A stretch of 64,000 nucleotides of DNA from Carallia brachiata (taxonomy: Eukaryota; Streptophyta; Magnoliopsida; Malpighiales; Rhizophoraceae): NCBI GenBank assembly GCA_021464245.1, contig JADCRB010000025.1:1398193-1462192 (forward strand), written 5' to 3'. Of this stretch, positions 11,844 to 23,466 are shown one piece after another. Made by a program: the position numbers and the translations under genes. The notes under the pieces were generated by a model that saw nothing but the letters and a program-made list of their open reading frames with translations, was not told the DNA's origin and made no database searches. Numbering within the stretch: the stretch's first letter is position 1; each line of letters opens with the position of its first letter.

Positions 11844-14800
11844 TGCTCTGACTGAATCACATCTAATTCAGAAAGTGCTGCAAATACGTACCCTGTGGAG
11901 TTCTCTAGTTTTACCTTATTTGACGGAAAAAGTTTGCTTTTTCTTGTATATCCAAAGAGGTAAATTTTGTTTTGTTAGTGAATACATCAACAAGGAAAGA
12001 ATCAATCAATTAATTCGTCTGATTTTGCAAATAGAAACAAATTTCATGGCGGTTCTTTCTCAAGTTTAGCATGTTTCCCAAACTACAGATTCTTCTTCGT
12101 CTTCTGTTCGCTCTCCCTTTGTAAGTCAGAGTGGAGAAACAGAGAAACTTGCTACGATACAAATATATGTGAAGTTGTTGGTTTTTTTAGCTTTAGCTGT
12201 TTATATTGCCGATCCTGATTTTCTTTTTATTTTCTTTTTAGTTCATTTATCAACACAACTTCATTTGCAAGAACTACATTGATGCCCCCAGGAGCAAAGA
12301 AAATGGTACGTAAATACTTCATTTGCTTTTTTTGGTCTGTGGAGAGTGGTTACGGTATATAGCATAGTATTAGCAATGGCAACTGAAACTATAGACAAAC
12401 TCTGTAATACAAGACAACTATAGTGATTTAGCTCGTGCATCGTTCTAAGACAATGGCCGTGGTTAACATCTAACTGAATGCCAACAGCATTCAGTTTCAC
12501 ATCTTATGCGGTTGCTTCTTTTAATTTAGTCTATCATACAACATTTGGTTCTTCTGCCCTTCATTTCTCTTTTCTACACACACACACACACACAACACAA
12601 AAGTCCAAAGCAGTTTATGCTGGGAGTATTGATTTCTTTTTGGGATCCATGTTTTGTTTGCTTTTATGAGAGGCTCATGCAATTCAAGCAACCCCAGAAG
12701 AAGACATCCATCTCGAGTGCGGTGTATTCCGTTATTAATAATTATAGCAAGTAGTCTTACTAAATACTGAAACAATGGAGAATTCAAAAGCCGTATGTTT
12801 TGAAAATGAAACCCGTGAGCTGGAAACGCAATGACATGAATTGTGTGCGTATAATCTAATCAAAGGATAGCAGAGATTCCGGAATTCAGCAGCCCACAAG
12901 TTTACCATAGCAGCCTGCCTATCCTAGCCAGACAAGCAATTAAAAGATTGAAACTTTGACTAGAAAGCCGACTTGCGTATTTGATTATTTACAAAGAAAG
13001 AAGCAAAATTTTCTAGAGTAAGACAGAGAGAGAAGCAAACTGCCGCAAATGCTGAAATGGGTTTTCCTTTGCCGACCGTTTTGTACTCTAAAGCTCTCTC
13101 CTCCTTCCATCTTTCTATTAAAATTGTTTGATAGAAGAAAGGACAGAAAGAAATTGGAATCCCAATTCAAAAAGGAATCTCTCAAAAGAGAAAAAGATAC
13201 ACGTTGCATTTGACCACTCCGATCCTATGAAGGCAGAAAGATTGGCCCTGGAGGCACACGCGACCATTTTCATTTTAATCTGAGCTAAAATAATGACCAA
13301 AAAAAAAAAAAAAGGAAAGATAAAGTCATGTAGATCATGAGCATATCAAAGTTTAAAATTAAAAAAAAAAAAAAAAAGGTATATTATTGTTTGGGGTTAA
13401 GGAGGGTATGGTTACCTGAGGCACTGGTTAAGGAAAGAGGTCCGTGTGCCTTTTTTTTTTTTTTTTTCTTTGCCCCACCTTTCTGTTGCTCTCGATCTTT
13501 CTCTTTGCGTTATAAATATGTTGGTGCGTTTTAATCAGTTATTTGATACATAAAAGAATTGATTGCTGACATTGGGAGGATTGCAAATTGTAGGTTGTTT
13601 TCTAGTGGACGTGTCATTATTCTTCATGCCGGTAAGGTTCGGTCAAAATGAACATCTCATGTGACCTTTTAATATGATTGATGAGAGCTCCTAGTATCTT
13701 GCATAAAATTGGTGGGATAAATTGGGTTGGAGTTCAAGTGGGGGGCCCTACTCGATCATCATCATCTTCTTCTTCACCATCCGACATGGATATAAATAAT
13801 CTTAAAGGGAACATTCTGAGGCTGATTGAAAAGGCTTGACTGATAAGCCACCCCCGGTATTAGGAACCTGATGATTAATTGATTGTTACTGTCCCACTTG
13901 TAGCTCTTCTTTTGTTTCGCTTGCTTGTTTGCTTTTGTTGTTGTTGTTGCTTTGCCAGTGTTGTAACTCTCACCTAGCATCTCAGTGATCTTTTTTTTTT
14001 TTTTTTTCTTTTCTGCAGTGCCTGTAGCATGTGTGAGAGATGGCATCATGTCAACCGGCAAGATGTTTCATCGCTCGGTAAACACAATAGAGCTGCCAAC
14101 AGAACTCTGTCCATTTTGGAACATGAGCAAAACTACCAAAACCATCCCATGAATCGGACGGTCCTCCAGCAGTCGACTGATAGATTTTTTGACTTTTTTA
14201 ATCCAGGATAAGCTCTTGAGAAAATTTATATTTTTTAATATATTTACTTTTATGATTGAATTCTAAAATTTTTTGAATTTTTAAACTATTCTGAAACCTT
14301 TAATTTTCATTTACATGAGCTCGTTTTCGGATAAAAATTAGTTAGATAGTTAGATACGTAGTTAGATTCAATTAAGATAGCAATGAAAAAGTCAAATATA
14401 CCCTAAAAACGTAGGAATTCGTCCTGTGCATAGTTTGCTAATATTTATCTTTTTCTCTCACACATAAAAGGCAAATATTTTAAATTTTGTCCAAATTTAT
14501 GACCTTTGTCTTTTATATGTGAGAGAAAATGAAAAGAAATTCAATGAAATACACATACACACACTTTGTGTGATTTAGTGATACATTTCAGTGTTTTTTA
14601 TATAATCTTAGCTGGATCAACTTTCATATCTATTAAATCATGTAAAAAAAACTCATATAAATAAAAATTAAAAGTTTAAGATTGATTTCAAAAAATAAAA
14701 TATATTTATGACTCAATTATAATAATTTCCAAAAATTTATTATTTCCCAAGTACTTATCCTTTTCTTTATCCTAGCGGGCATGTAATTAGTGGTCACATA

Positions 14801-15549
14801 TTTTTAGCTTTTGTAGAATGGGGAGAAAAAGAAGTAGAGGTATTTGCAGGTTTAATTGATCGGTTTAGAGCATATCTGTATCTAATCTGTTATTTTATCT
14901 AATTCGTCAAATTCAATCTGATAGATTGGTTTGGATTTGTTTTGGCAGATTGGATGCGATTAAAAAAAAAAGTAAATATGTAAAAAAAAAAAAAAATTGA
15001 AATGCAATGTGTGGGATTTCTTGGACTTTCTAGCATGGGAGCATTGACCCCAGCGAGTATATAATTTAACTTTCATATGCATCTAAATGTGGCCCGGGTG
15101 TACAAAAGAAAATGGAAATAAAAAAGAACATCGCAAAATTCTCTATGAAAATGTGTGCTCAATGCCCTTATTCCTCTTGACGTAATTTCCAAATGCCTTT
15201 CTTTCCACATAATTTCTGAACTGACCCTTTTTGAATTCTTATTGTTTCAAGGGATGAAGTACCTTCCACCACCTCCAAAAAAAATGATATATGCTCTCTT
15301 TTTAATATGGGGTCCGACCCATCTTTCTCCAAATCAACGGAAAGAAAGGAAAAAGACGCCAAATGGAAGCAGAGAATGGAAGAGGAGATACAAAAACTCA
15401 CAACCAAGGACATTTCCGGTTTCCGAGTTGCAATTCCTCCCTGACAACTATTTCATTGATATCACAATCCAAGTTCTAATCTGTCACTTTTACCTTATCT
15501 GCAAACTTAGCTTCCTTGGTGGCCCCTTTTCAGTGTGTGTACATATATC

Positions 15550-15569
15550 TATATATATATATATATATA
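15550..15569. repeat. (TA)n microsatellite
   Basis: Pure alternating TA run within AT-rich intergenic DNA. Confidence 0.9.
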
Positions 15570-16489
15570 ATGGGCAGATTAGGTTGAATTAGGTAAGTTA
15601 TAAACTCCAATCTGTACTCAATCCGTACTTAATTCACACCAAGCGAATTATAAAATTTTAAAATCGCAACCAATCCATACTCTAATAGATTGAGTGGATG
15701 CAGGTTTGTGCGAGTCCGATTGATCGATTTTTGACAAGTTGGTCGGATTTTAAATAAACTTAAAAAGAAGAAAGAAAATTGGAATATGGGGGCCAACCGA
15801 GCTTATCAAAATCTCAGTTATGCTCGAACACATTTTCAATATAATTCGGTTAAATTTCACTAGGGAACCGATACAAAACAGGGCATGGAAAATGTGAAAT
15901 AGGTCAAAATCATATTCTTGTGGAATTGTAGGAAGCATTACGAGAGAGAGAGAGAGTAAAAACAAAGCAAAGCCCTTGAAGGAAATTTCGGGGTTCAAAT
16001 GTCAATTTTTCACATTTGTTGTATAGTCCAAAAAAAAAAGCAAGAAAGAAACCGAAGCCCAAGGTGAAAACGGCGACAACAAAAAATCTATGTTTTGTTA
16101 AACCAAAAAAAAAAAAAAAAACCTATGTTTGGTTGCTACACTTGGCGATGAACACTAGATTGCAACTAAAGAAACAAGATAACGTCCCTCGAGAAATTTT
16201 CAATTTCTAAGGTTTGGATTTTAATTCAAGAGAAAAAAATACATTACTTAAATGAATAAAAAGAACTATTCACATTTTATAATTTATAGTTTAATAGGCA
16301 AAAATAGTTGTTGCAAGGAAATCAGTGCCTAAAAATCAGGAATACTACTATTTAAAGGGCTTAAAACCGCTACTTATAAGTTATGTATTCATTGCTTAAA
16401 AACCTTTATGCAGCAGTTTAGTTTTTGGTAGAATAACTTTGAAGTTCAAAATAGATTTATAAGGTTTTGAATCTTCGAAAAACAAAAAG

Positions 16490-16498
<9 letters not shown>

Positions 16499-16525
<27 letters not shown>
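16499..16525. repeat. (TA)n microsatellite
   Basis: Pure alternating TA run following an A-rich tract. Confidence 0.9.
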
Positions 16526-17275
16526 CGTGATCCCACGAAAATTAGTAGAGACAAGGGATAAGAAAGAGAGGTTGTCTGCCTTAGGTTTGGTTTGCTATAA
16601 ATCAACATTTTAAATTGCTTTTCTTTTTATTCTCGTTCTAAAATCATTTAAATTTTTTTTTCTCTAAGACCTCCTGGTATTTAATATAATGGGTTAACTA
16701 ATTTAAACCAACTTAGGTAGGACTTCGAAGAGTGACGAAAAATCTCCTAACAGGTATTTAACGCAGCTTTATTCTTGAATTTCAAACTTTATATCTCTAA
16801 TTAAGCGACATCAGATCTCCATTATCTATACCAACGCCTATTGATATTAAATTTATTAAAATGAAAGTTGATTCTTTCTTTCTTTCTTTCTCTCTTTCTT
16901 TTTCTTTTCTTTCTTTTTTTTTTTTTCTTTAGGTTTAAAGGCCTGTAATTATAAAAATAACCGGTGACAAGGCCAATGTCATCATGGGCCTCCAGTACCC
17001 CCGTGTGCAAGCCCAAAACCCTATATACAGTAGCCTCCCAGCCTGTAGCTTAGCTTCCCACCCCGAATTCCTAACCGGGTCGCTTCACTAAAGCTGGAGA
17101 TATCCAGCTCCCACCCCAGTCTCCTGCAAGAACAGTACTCTGCACACGTGAGCCAAAACGCCCGCCCCTACGTCAGATGTCAGACCTGCCAAATGACAAA
17201 ATAATACTACACTCCAAAAATCCTTGACAAGTTCTGCATTTGGACCTAATTAGGGGCTTTCTGTTTAATTATAAA

Positions 17276-18314
17276 GGGTACGTTTGCTTTATAAAATAGT
17301 ATGAGATAATATAAGTTAGCAGTCAATTATTTATTTTAATTTATATTTAATTGGTTAATAACATAAATATAAATAAATGATGTGACTTTATTATCTCATA
17401 AATATATGATAGTACTATCCATCTAATTCATATGTGTTAGTCTATCTCATATTATATATTAGTATTAATAAATTATATATTTACTATAATATCCTCTTAA
17501 TTAAAATAAATTTTAAATATCATTTAAAAAAGTAATATAAAATTTAAAAAATTCATTTCTCTCACATCTTCTCTCTTTTCCCTACTCTCTTTATCACTCC
17601 TCTTCTCTCTCTTTCCTTTCTCTCTCCTCCCTCTTTCCTTTCTCTCTCCTCCCTCCTCTCTCTCACTCCTCGTCTCTCTCTTCCCTTTCTCTCTCCTCCC
17701 TCTTTTCTCTCTCACTCCTCATCACTCTCTCATCCCTTTCTCCCCCTCCCTCCTCCTTCCTCCTTCCTCCCTTCCTTTCACTCTCTTCCCTCTCTCCTCC
17801 TTCCTCCCTTCCTTTCTCTCTCCTCACTTTCTCTCTCTCTCTTGCTCATTCTTTCATTTTTTTCATATAAATTTAAAATTTTATCTCTTAAAATTTATAT
17901 CATTTTTCCTCAAAAATTAAAAAATAATTAATCTCTTTTTTTATATTTTAAAATTGATTTATATAAATAAAATTAATGGTTAATTTTAAAAAATATTTTT
18001 TATACAAAATTAAAAATTAAATAGTATAATGTAATGACATTAAAATAAATTAATTTCATTACTTAATTTTAATTATTTTTAATAAAAATATTAAAATTAA
18101 TAGTAAATTAAATTAATTATTTTTAAGGGTAAAAAGTAATTTTGATATATTATACTATTCTATCTCATATTATCCAAATATTAAATAAGAAAATTATTCT
18201 ATACTATTTGATGACATCCAAACATAATATAAACTAATAATTTAATCTATCTTATACTATATTAGTATATATTATCATATACCACACTGTCTAATTTCTA
18301 TACCAAACGCACTC
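17276..18314. mobile_element. Non-autonomous TIR element with internal CT-rich tract
   Basis: The left end GGGTACGTTTGC and the reverse-complemented right end GAGTGCGTTTGG form imperfect terminal inverted repeats, with further similarity inside (the GATAATATA phrase). Both sides are flanked by AAA. The inside is extremely AT-rich apart from a ~320-bp pyrimidine tract at 17550-17870 built from tctctcctccc-like units. No open frame is real here; the Arg/Glu/Lys-rich minus-strand frame is just the CT tract. The superfamily is unresolved; the GGGTNCGTTTGG end style resembles common plant MITE families. Confidence 0.6.
17550..17870. repeat. Imperfect pyrimidine (TC-rich) minisatellite tract
   Basis: About 320 bp almost purely C and T on the plus strand, with recurring 'ttcctttctctctcctccc' phrases. 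It lies within the 17276-18314 element and could form triplex or H-DNA structure. Confidence 0.85.
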
Positions 18315-19008
18315 AAAATGTCCATAGCATCCTATATTGCTATGAAAAGAATTGTGCCTTCCCCCTTCCTTTTTTACTGAGTATAAATTAATTATAGTTT
18401 TACACATCATAAATTATTTTATCATTTTTTATTTTAAATAGATCACATTTATTATATAATATAAAATTAGGAATAAATTACACTCACTAAAATAGATGAA
18501 TTAAATTAAAAATCTCTAAATTTTTTTAGATATCAAGTGGTAGTGTGTATACTACAAATCTCACGTTAAAATGGATAAGTGGAAGTAAATAATATATAAA
18601 TAGATAAGACTTATAAATTTAATACTTTCTTTTAGTTAATTGGAACTCTGAACTCATAAGATCCTTTTTAAGAATAAGTGAGAGTTGTTGTTAATTTTTT
18701 TTTTTTGTGAGTAAAATTTAATCATTATCTAATCCATATAAAATTATTTTTTAATTTTAAGTAAACTTTATATGTTATATGGTATAAAATAATAAATAAA
18801 TTATATTCACTAAAAAAATATAAATTAAATTAAAATTTTTTCTAAAAATAACCCATATCTTCATTATCTCGTATACTTCCCAACACCTCCAGCCTCTCTT
18901 TGCTTCTTGTTCTCTTTCGTTATAAAACCTTTAATTAATTAATTACTGTAGGCCTAAGGTCAAGACCAATGACAAGGCAACAAGGCAGTGCTTCTCACAC
19001 TTCAATAT
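18315..19008. other. AT-rich intergenic sequence
   Basis: No gene or recognisable element is seen; A/T homopolymers dominate. Confidence 0.5.
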
Positions 19009-19019
19009 CTTTTCAGTTT

Positions 19020-19388
19020 GTTTATTCTAAAAAATATATATATCTTTTGTGTTTTTTTTTAATTAGAATAAAAAGATTTATTACAGATATATCAGTTATT
19101 AAATTTACGGATCAAGGTTAAAATAATTCCTGTTTGAATATTTCATTTAACAACGTCCATAAAATTGACCCATCACTCAAGCATTATTGGGACCAAGCAG
19201 AATTCCTCAAAGTTGACTATAGTATTAACGAGTTTTGAACCAATAACACCTCTGCTCACGAATTAATCGAAGAATTTTGGAAGATTATTGCCTTTCTCTC
19301 ACAATCGGTGGGACTCGAACTCGAGTCAAGAGTGGTGGAAGCATACCGATTGACTATCAGATTACCACCTCTGTGGTTAAAAAGGGTA
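19020..19388 (-). mobile_element. tRNA-derived SINE, minus strand
   Basis: On the minus strand a tRNA-like head (GAGGTGGTAATCTGATAG near 19373-19356) is followed by GAGTTCGAGTCCCACC (about 19324-19309), which contains a perfect pol III B box. A ~250-bp body ends in an A-rich tail near 19050-19062. The 11-bp direct repeat CTTTTCAGTTT occurs at 19009-19019 and 19389-19399 and fits a target duplication. The 5' boundary is uncertain, because the repeat lies ~15-20 bp beyond the expected SINE start. Confidence 0.65.
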
Positions 19389-19399
19389 CTTTTCAGTTT

Positions 19400-20480
19400 C
19401 TTTTAGATTAGATATGTCAAATGAGTTGTGCTGTGCTAGACACGATCCAATTTTTTTAAAGCTTACTTATTTTGTGTTGTGCCTTAGAATGACTCATTTG
19501 TTTTTCGTATCATGTCATGTTGTACTTCAAAATTTGAACAATGAGCCCGACATGACCAATAAGCCCAAACATTATGGGTTCGTGTTGTATACGTCCTGGA
19601 CCACTTACTATGTTATGCTAAAGCCACTTACCATGTCGTACTAAGGTCACTCACCGTATCGTATTTGAGCTGCTTACCTTATCATATATAAGTCTCAAAT
19701 CATGTCTAAATTGTGATATGCTTAGACCGTTAATCGTGTGTAAATCAAGTCACGCCATATTATATAAATAATGATTCTATTTTAATTGTGGTTAAGCCGC
19801 TCGCGGCTATTTTATGGCCATTGTTAATATTTTTTTTAATACAAATAAAAATATTGTCTCTACTTTATCGTTACGTTATAAAAGTAATAATTTTTTTAAT
19901 TTTATTTTAATGTTTTAAAATATATAAAAATATTTTAATATAAATAAAATAATTTAAACTGTTTGAATAAGTATCAATGTATCATATATAATTTTTTTGT
20001 TGAAATTTAAATAAATATACTATATAAATATTATTTTTAGCTTTTGTAATTTATGTTTAAGAAAAAATAAAGAAAAAAAACTTATGAAGTAGTGATATAT
20101 TTCGTCATATCAAATAAAACTTACAAATAGAAAAAATATATAAACCATTACTCTTAGTTTGGGAAAAAAATTAGCATTTTTATTTCCTTAAACCATAATT
20201 CAAGTCTTGTTGCCTACTTCTTCCCATCTTAATTTTAAAGTTATTTTAAAAAATGCTCCTACTTGGATCGTATTAGGCCCGATTATGGGCCATGTCTGGG
20301 CTCATGTCGTGCCTGAGTTCAGATTGTACCTAAACTCTAACCCATTACGGACTGTACTTGGCCTAGCTTATGGCCCAGAAAATATAGACTCATCCTAGAC
20401 ACTAGTGTTAATCGTACCTAACTCGAACCCAATACTATACAATACGGGTTGTGCTTGACACATGCCATACTCAATCCAAG
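19400..20480. other. Probable degenerate transposable-element relic
   Basis: The segment has repeated 'gggcc', 'cgtgtt' and 'gcccga' phrases spaced through AT-rich DNA (for example 19545-19600 and 20265-20370). These resemble the GC-rich subterminal repeats of plant DNA transposons. I could not define terminal inverted repeats or a target duplication. No coding gene is seen. Confidence 0.35.
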
Positions 20481-21532
20481 TTATAAATTTAATGTTACTC
20501 TTAAAAAAATTATGTGTTAATATATTTTTTAATGATTTTATTACAATAGGTAATACACTATTACTACATATAATTATAGTTAATGTCTCCCATTATTTCT
20601 GCTAATTTGACTTACCATTTCACAATCTTAATGTATTAAGATTAATTATTTTTAGATCGGGTAATGGACATAGGTGAAGTCTTTATTTTTTTATTGATAC
20701 AATTTGGGATCACAAGGTAAAAATTTATGTTTTTTTTTATATTGTGCAATTCTCTCTACTTTTTTTTTTTTTAATCATATCTCACAATTTTTTTTCTTTC
20801 TCTAAGATTCTCTTGTTTTTTTTTTTTCATATAATGAATGTAAAATCTTTTTCATGATTTTGACTTGGCTGATAATAGTATTTTAATTTAAGATCTATTT
20901 TGTGCTCCACTTTAATATATAGAATGATTGTCACCACCAATTAACATGTTTTTTTCTTAATTATGCAGGATGTTGATGTCTTTGAAAATTTAACAAGGAT
21001 GCAAAAGAGGAACTATAGAAAATTTAATGAATAAATCAATGAATTAGCAGTCATTACTAGATCTGCGCAAATATGGATGAGATCCGATGTAACCAGATGT
21101 TATAATCATGACTAAAAGTTCATGGGTTTTGTTGAAGCAAATTCCTTCCGTGATTTTGTTGAACAATTGAGGTATAATAATTTTTTTTATTTTTTTTCTC
21201 ACTATCTTAAAACAAATTGAATTGCAAAAATCAAAATATATATCCATAAATAAAAATATGCTATTTTGATTTCTCTACTTTAATTATTTTTTAAATCAAT
21301 TTTTGCCACCATGATTCTTTATTAATGCAATTGTCAAGTTATTAGTTGTAAAGGTTTACTTCAGTAAACTAATAAAATTAATTTTTAATAATTATTTTAA
21401 AAAAATTAGTAATAGTTATTTAAAATCTGTACAATGCACGAGTTGATCTCATATATATATATTTATATCTATGGGGGAGAGAGAGAGATAGAGAGAGAGA
21501 GAGAATTGATATTTACATTCCTAAACAACCTC
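20481..21532. other. AT-rich intergenic sequence with a GA microsatellite
   Basis: No gene is recognised. A (TA)n stretch is followed by an imperfect (GA)n run at about 21478-21504, immediately before the Mutator-like element. Confidence 0.5.
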
Positions 21533-21542
21533 TTATTCATAG

Positions 21543-22437
21543 GGGATAAACATCAAAATAGTCCTAAACCTTGTAAAATTTTTTCAATGTAGTCATATAT
21601 CTTTTTATGTTTTCATATCAGTCCTATAACTATGGTTTTAATTATAATTAAGTTCTATCTAAACCGAATCGTTAATCAACGCGTTATAAACAGTATTTGA
21701 CTATAGGAAATACATAATATAATTTTAAAAAGAGAAATACGTTATTTTTTTAAAAGAAAATCCTCGTGTTTTTTTTTATTTTTGTCTCGTTTCCTCCCCA
21801 TATACTCTCATTGAAATCCCCCAGTTCAAAAACAAATTTAAATCGCCAACCATGAAGCAAATTTCTTCCGCTCCTAACTCGAAAACAATCCAAAGACTGA
21901 AGCTTTGCATTCATTTGTTGTCTCAGTGATAACGTTTTGGTGCAGAAAAGTGAAACTCACGAGTGGACGTCGGAAGAGGTAATCGCAAGTTAAAATTTTG
22001 ATATGTCAAAAAGCGTCGAACAAAAAATTAAAAAAAAATCAGACACTCATGTTGGATGCAATAAAAAGGTGTATTGGATATGTTTAGAACACGTTTAAAG
22101 ATATTTTAATTTGATTCTAAAAAAGTTGGACATAAATTAATTCTAAAAAAATTAAATTTGATTATGACGGGTTTGGACAGTGCATCCTCGTCAATTTTCT
22201 CAAAAAAAAAATGAGGGTTTCTTTTTTAAAATATAACGTATTTCTCTTTTTAAAATTATATTTATGTATTTCTTGAGGTCAAATACGGTTTGTAACGAAT
22301 TGACTAACAAATTCCGTTTAGATAGGACTTAATTATAACTAAAACCATAGTTATAGGATTGATATGAAAATATAAAAAGGTATAGGACTACATTGAAAAA
22401 ATCCTAAAAGGTTTAGGACTATTTTGATGTTTATCCC
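21543..22437. mobile_element. Mutator-like TIR element, 895 bp, 10-bp target duplication
   Basis: Both ends read GGGATAAACATCAAAATAG inward. The inverted repeats align for about 230 bp with few differences. The exact direct repeat TTATTCATAG flanks the element at 21533-21542 and 22438-22447. The ~430-bp centre (about 21780-22205) codes for nothing recognisable. Long TIRs with a 10-bp duplication point to a non-autonomous MULE. The intact duplication and ~85-90% matching arms suggest a moderately young insertion. Confidence 0.93.
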
Positions 22438-22579
22438 TTATTCATAGATAGCAAAGTAAAAATGAGGTAATCAATGCTTGCTTTTGCGTTTATGGAGTTT
22501 TATTGGAGTGTAAACATGACTTTCCCCACATATGAGAGATATGCACATTACATGTAACAACTTTCCCTTTTCAAACATG

Positions 22580-22809
22580 GGGTTGGCAGGTCTACGGACG
22601 CAACTGATTTCTACCTCCTACGCTTGCCGTAGATTGGTTGGCTAAGCGTTCTTGCATGGGCTTTTTATCTTTTAGATTGGATTACGAATCCTCCCCCAAT
22701 GGAATTTGGTCTATGGATTCATCCATTTTGGCTTGATCTTTTGTATATTCTGTTACTATTTTGCTTTTTTAATGAAATCATCGTTCCTCTTGGTCCAAAA
22801 AAAAAAAAA
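22580..22809 (+). mobile_element. 5'-truncated LINE, RNase H tail and poly-A
   Basis: The plus strand has a short frame resembling the end of a plant LINE RNase H domain (V/L-D-W-L-A-K-R-S, then GFLSF near 22630-22675). It is followed by a 3' UTR ending 'tttttaatgaaatcatcg' and an A13 tail at 22797-22809. Only about 230 bp survive, as is usual for aborted reverse transcription. The target duplication was not identified. Confidence 0.55.
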
Positions 22810-23461
22810 GAAAAGAGGTTATTGCCTCCTAAAAGTTCAGGCAACCCTACTACGTAATTTGCATCTCTAACCAGTAAAGATAAGTGTGGGACAATATTTG
22901 ACATTTGTATTTGGACTTACCTAACATGTTCATTGTCGGATATAAATGAGAGATGTGTGCAATTTTCAATCCGTGCTATATTTTATTCGAAGTTTTTGTT
23001 TTTTTTTTTTGGCAAAAATCATTCATATCATAAAGTATATACGCGGTGGAGAGTTTGTTACATATGCGACGAGCAAGTTAAAATCATCCATGTCCATGAA
23101 TAATTCTATGGGAAAACATTTATATATAGAGAGAAAATGGACATAGGTCAGCCATAAGCTAACGTGGTTGGTGCCTTGGTGGACTCTATTGGCTGGGTTT
23201 TTTTTTTTTCTTTGAAATTTAGAATTTTCCCGCCAAAAATGTTTGTTTTTGCAATGAGAATGACGTAAATTACAACAACATGATGACATTTTGCATTCTG
23301 GTTTCATATTGCACTACCCTTACTTTAAATCAATTAATTTTTAGCAGAAAATTTAAATTTTGATAAAAAATTAATAATGATTTTTTAATTATTTTTTTGC
23401 ATGTGAGTCCCACTTTTATGTCTAACCTATGTCCAAACTCTTTTGTCCACGTAATAAAACC
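22810..23461. other. Intergenic sequence
   Basis: No gene or defined element is recognised. Confidence 0.5.
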
Positions 23462-23466
23462 TTAAG

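Larger units (their letters stand above)
11844..17275. other. Gene-poor region downstream of the U-box gene
   Basis: The first few hundred bases are presumably the 3' UTR. Beyond that no coding gene is supported. The region holds an (AC)n run near 12577, many A/T homopolymers, (TA)n runs at 15550 and 16499, and a TTTC-rich pyrimidine tract at 16873-16930. A splice-acceptor-like site (T tract then 'tctgcag' ending near 14018) precedes a GC-richer stretch at 14019-14215 that could belong to a non-coding transcript. No protein family is recognisable in it. Confidence 0.5.

Noticed and set aside
17524..17715. Arg/Glu-rich minus-strand open frame
   Set aside because: It is a translation of the CT repeat tract, without stops because of base composition.
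19300..19380. A functional tRNA gene (minus strand)
   Set aside because: The B box is good but no cloverleaf or acceptor stem can be paired, and a long tailed body follows. A SINE fits better.
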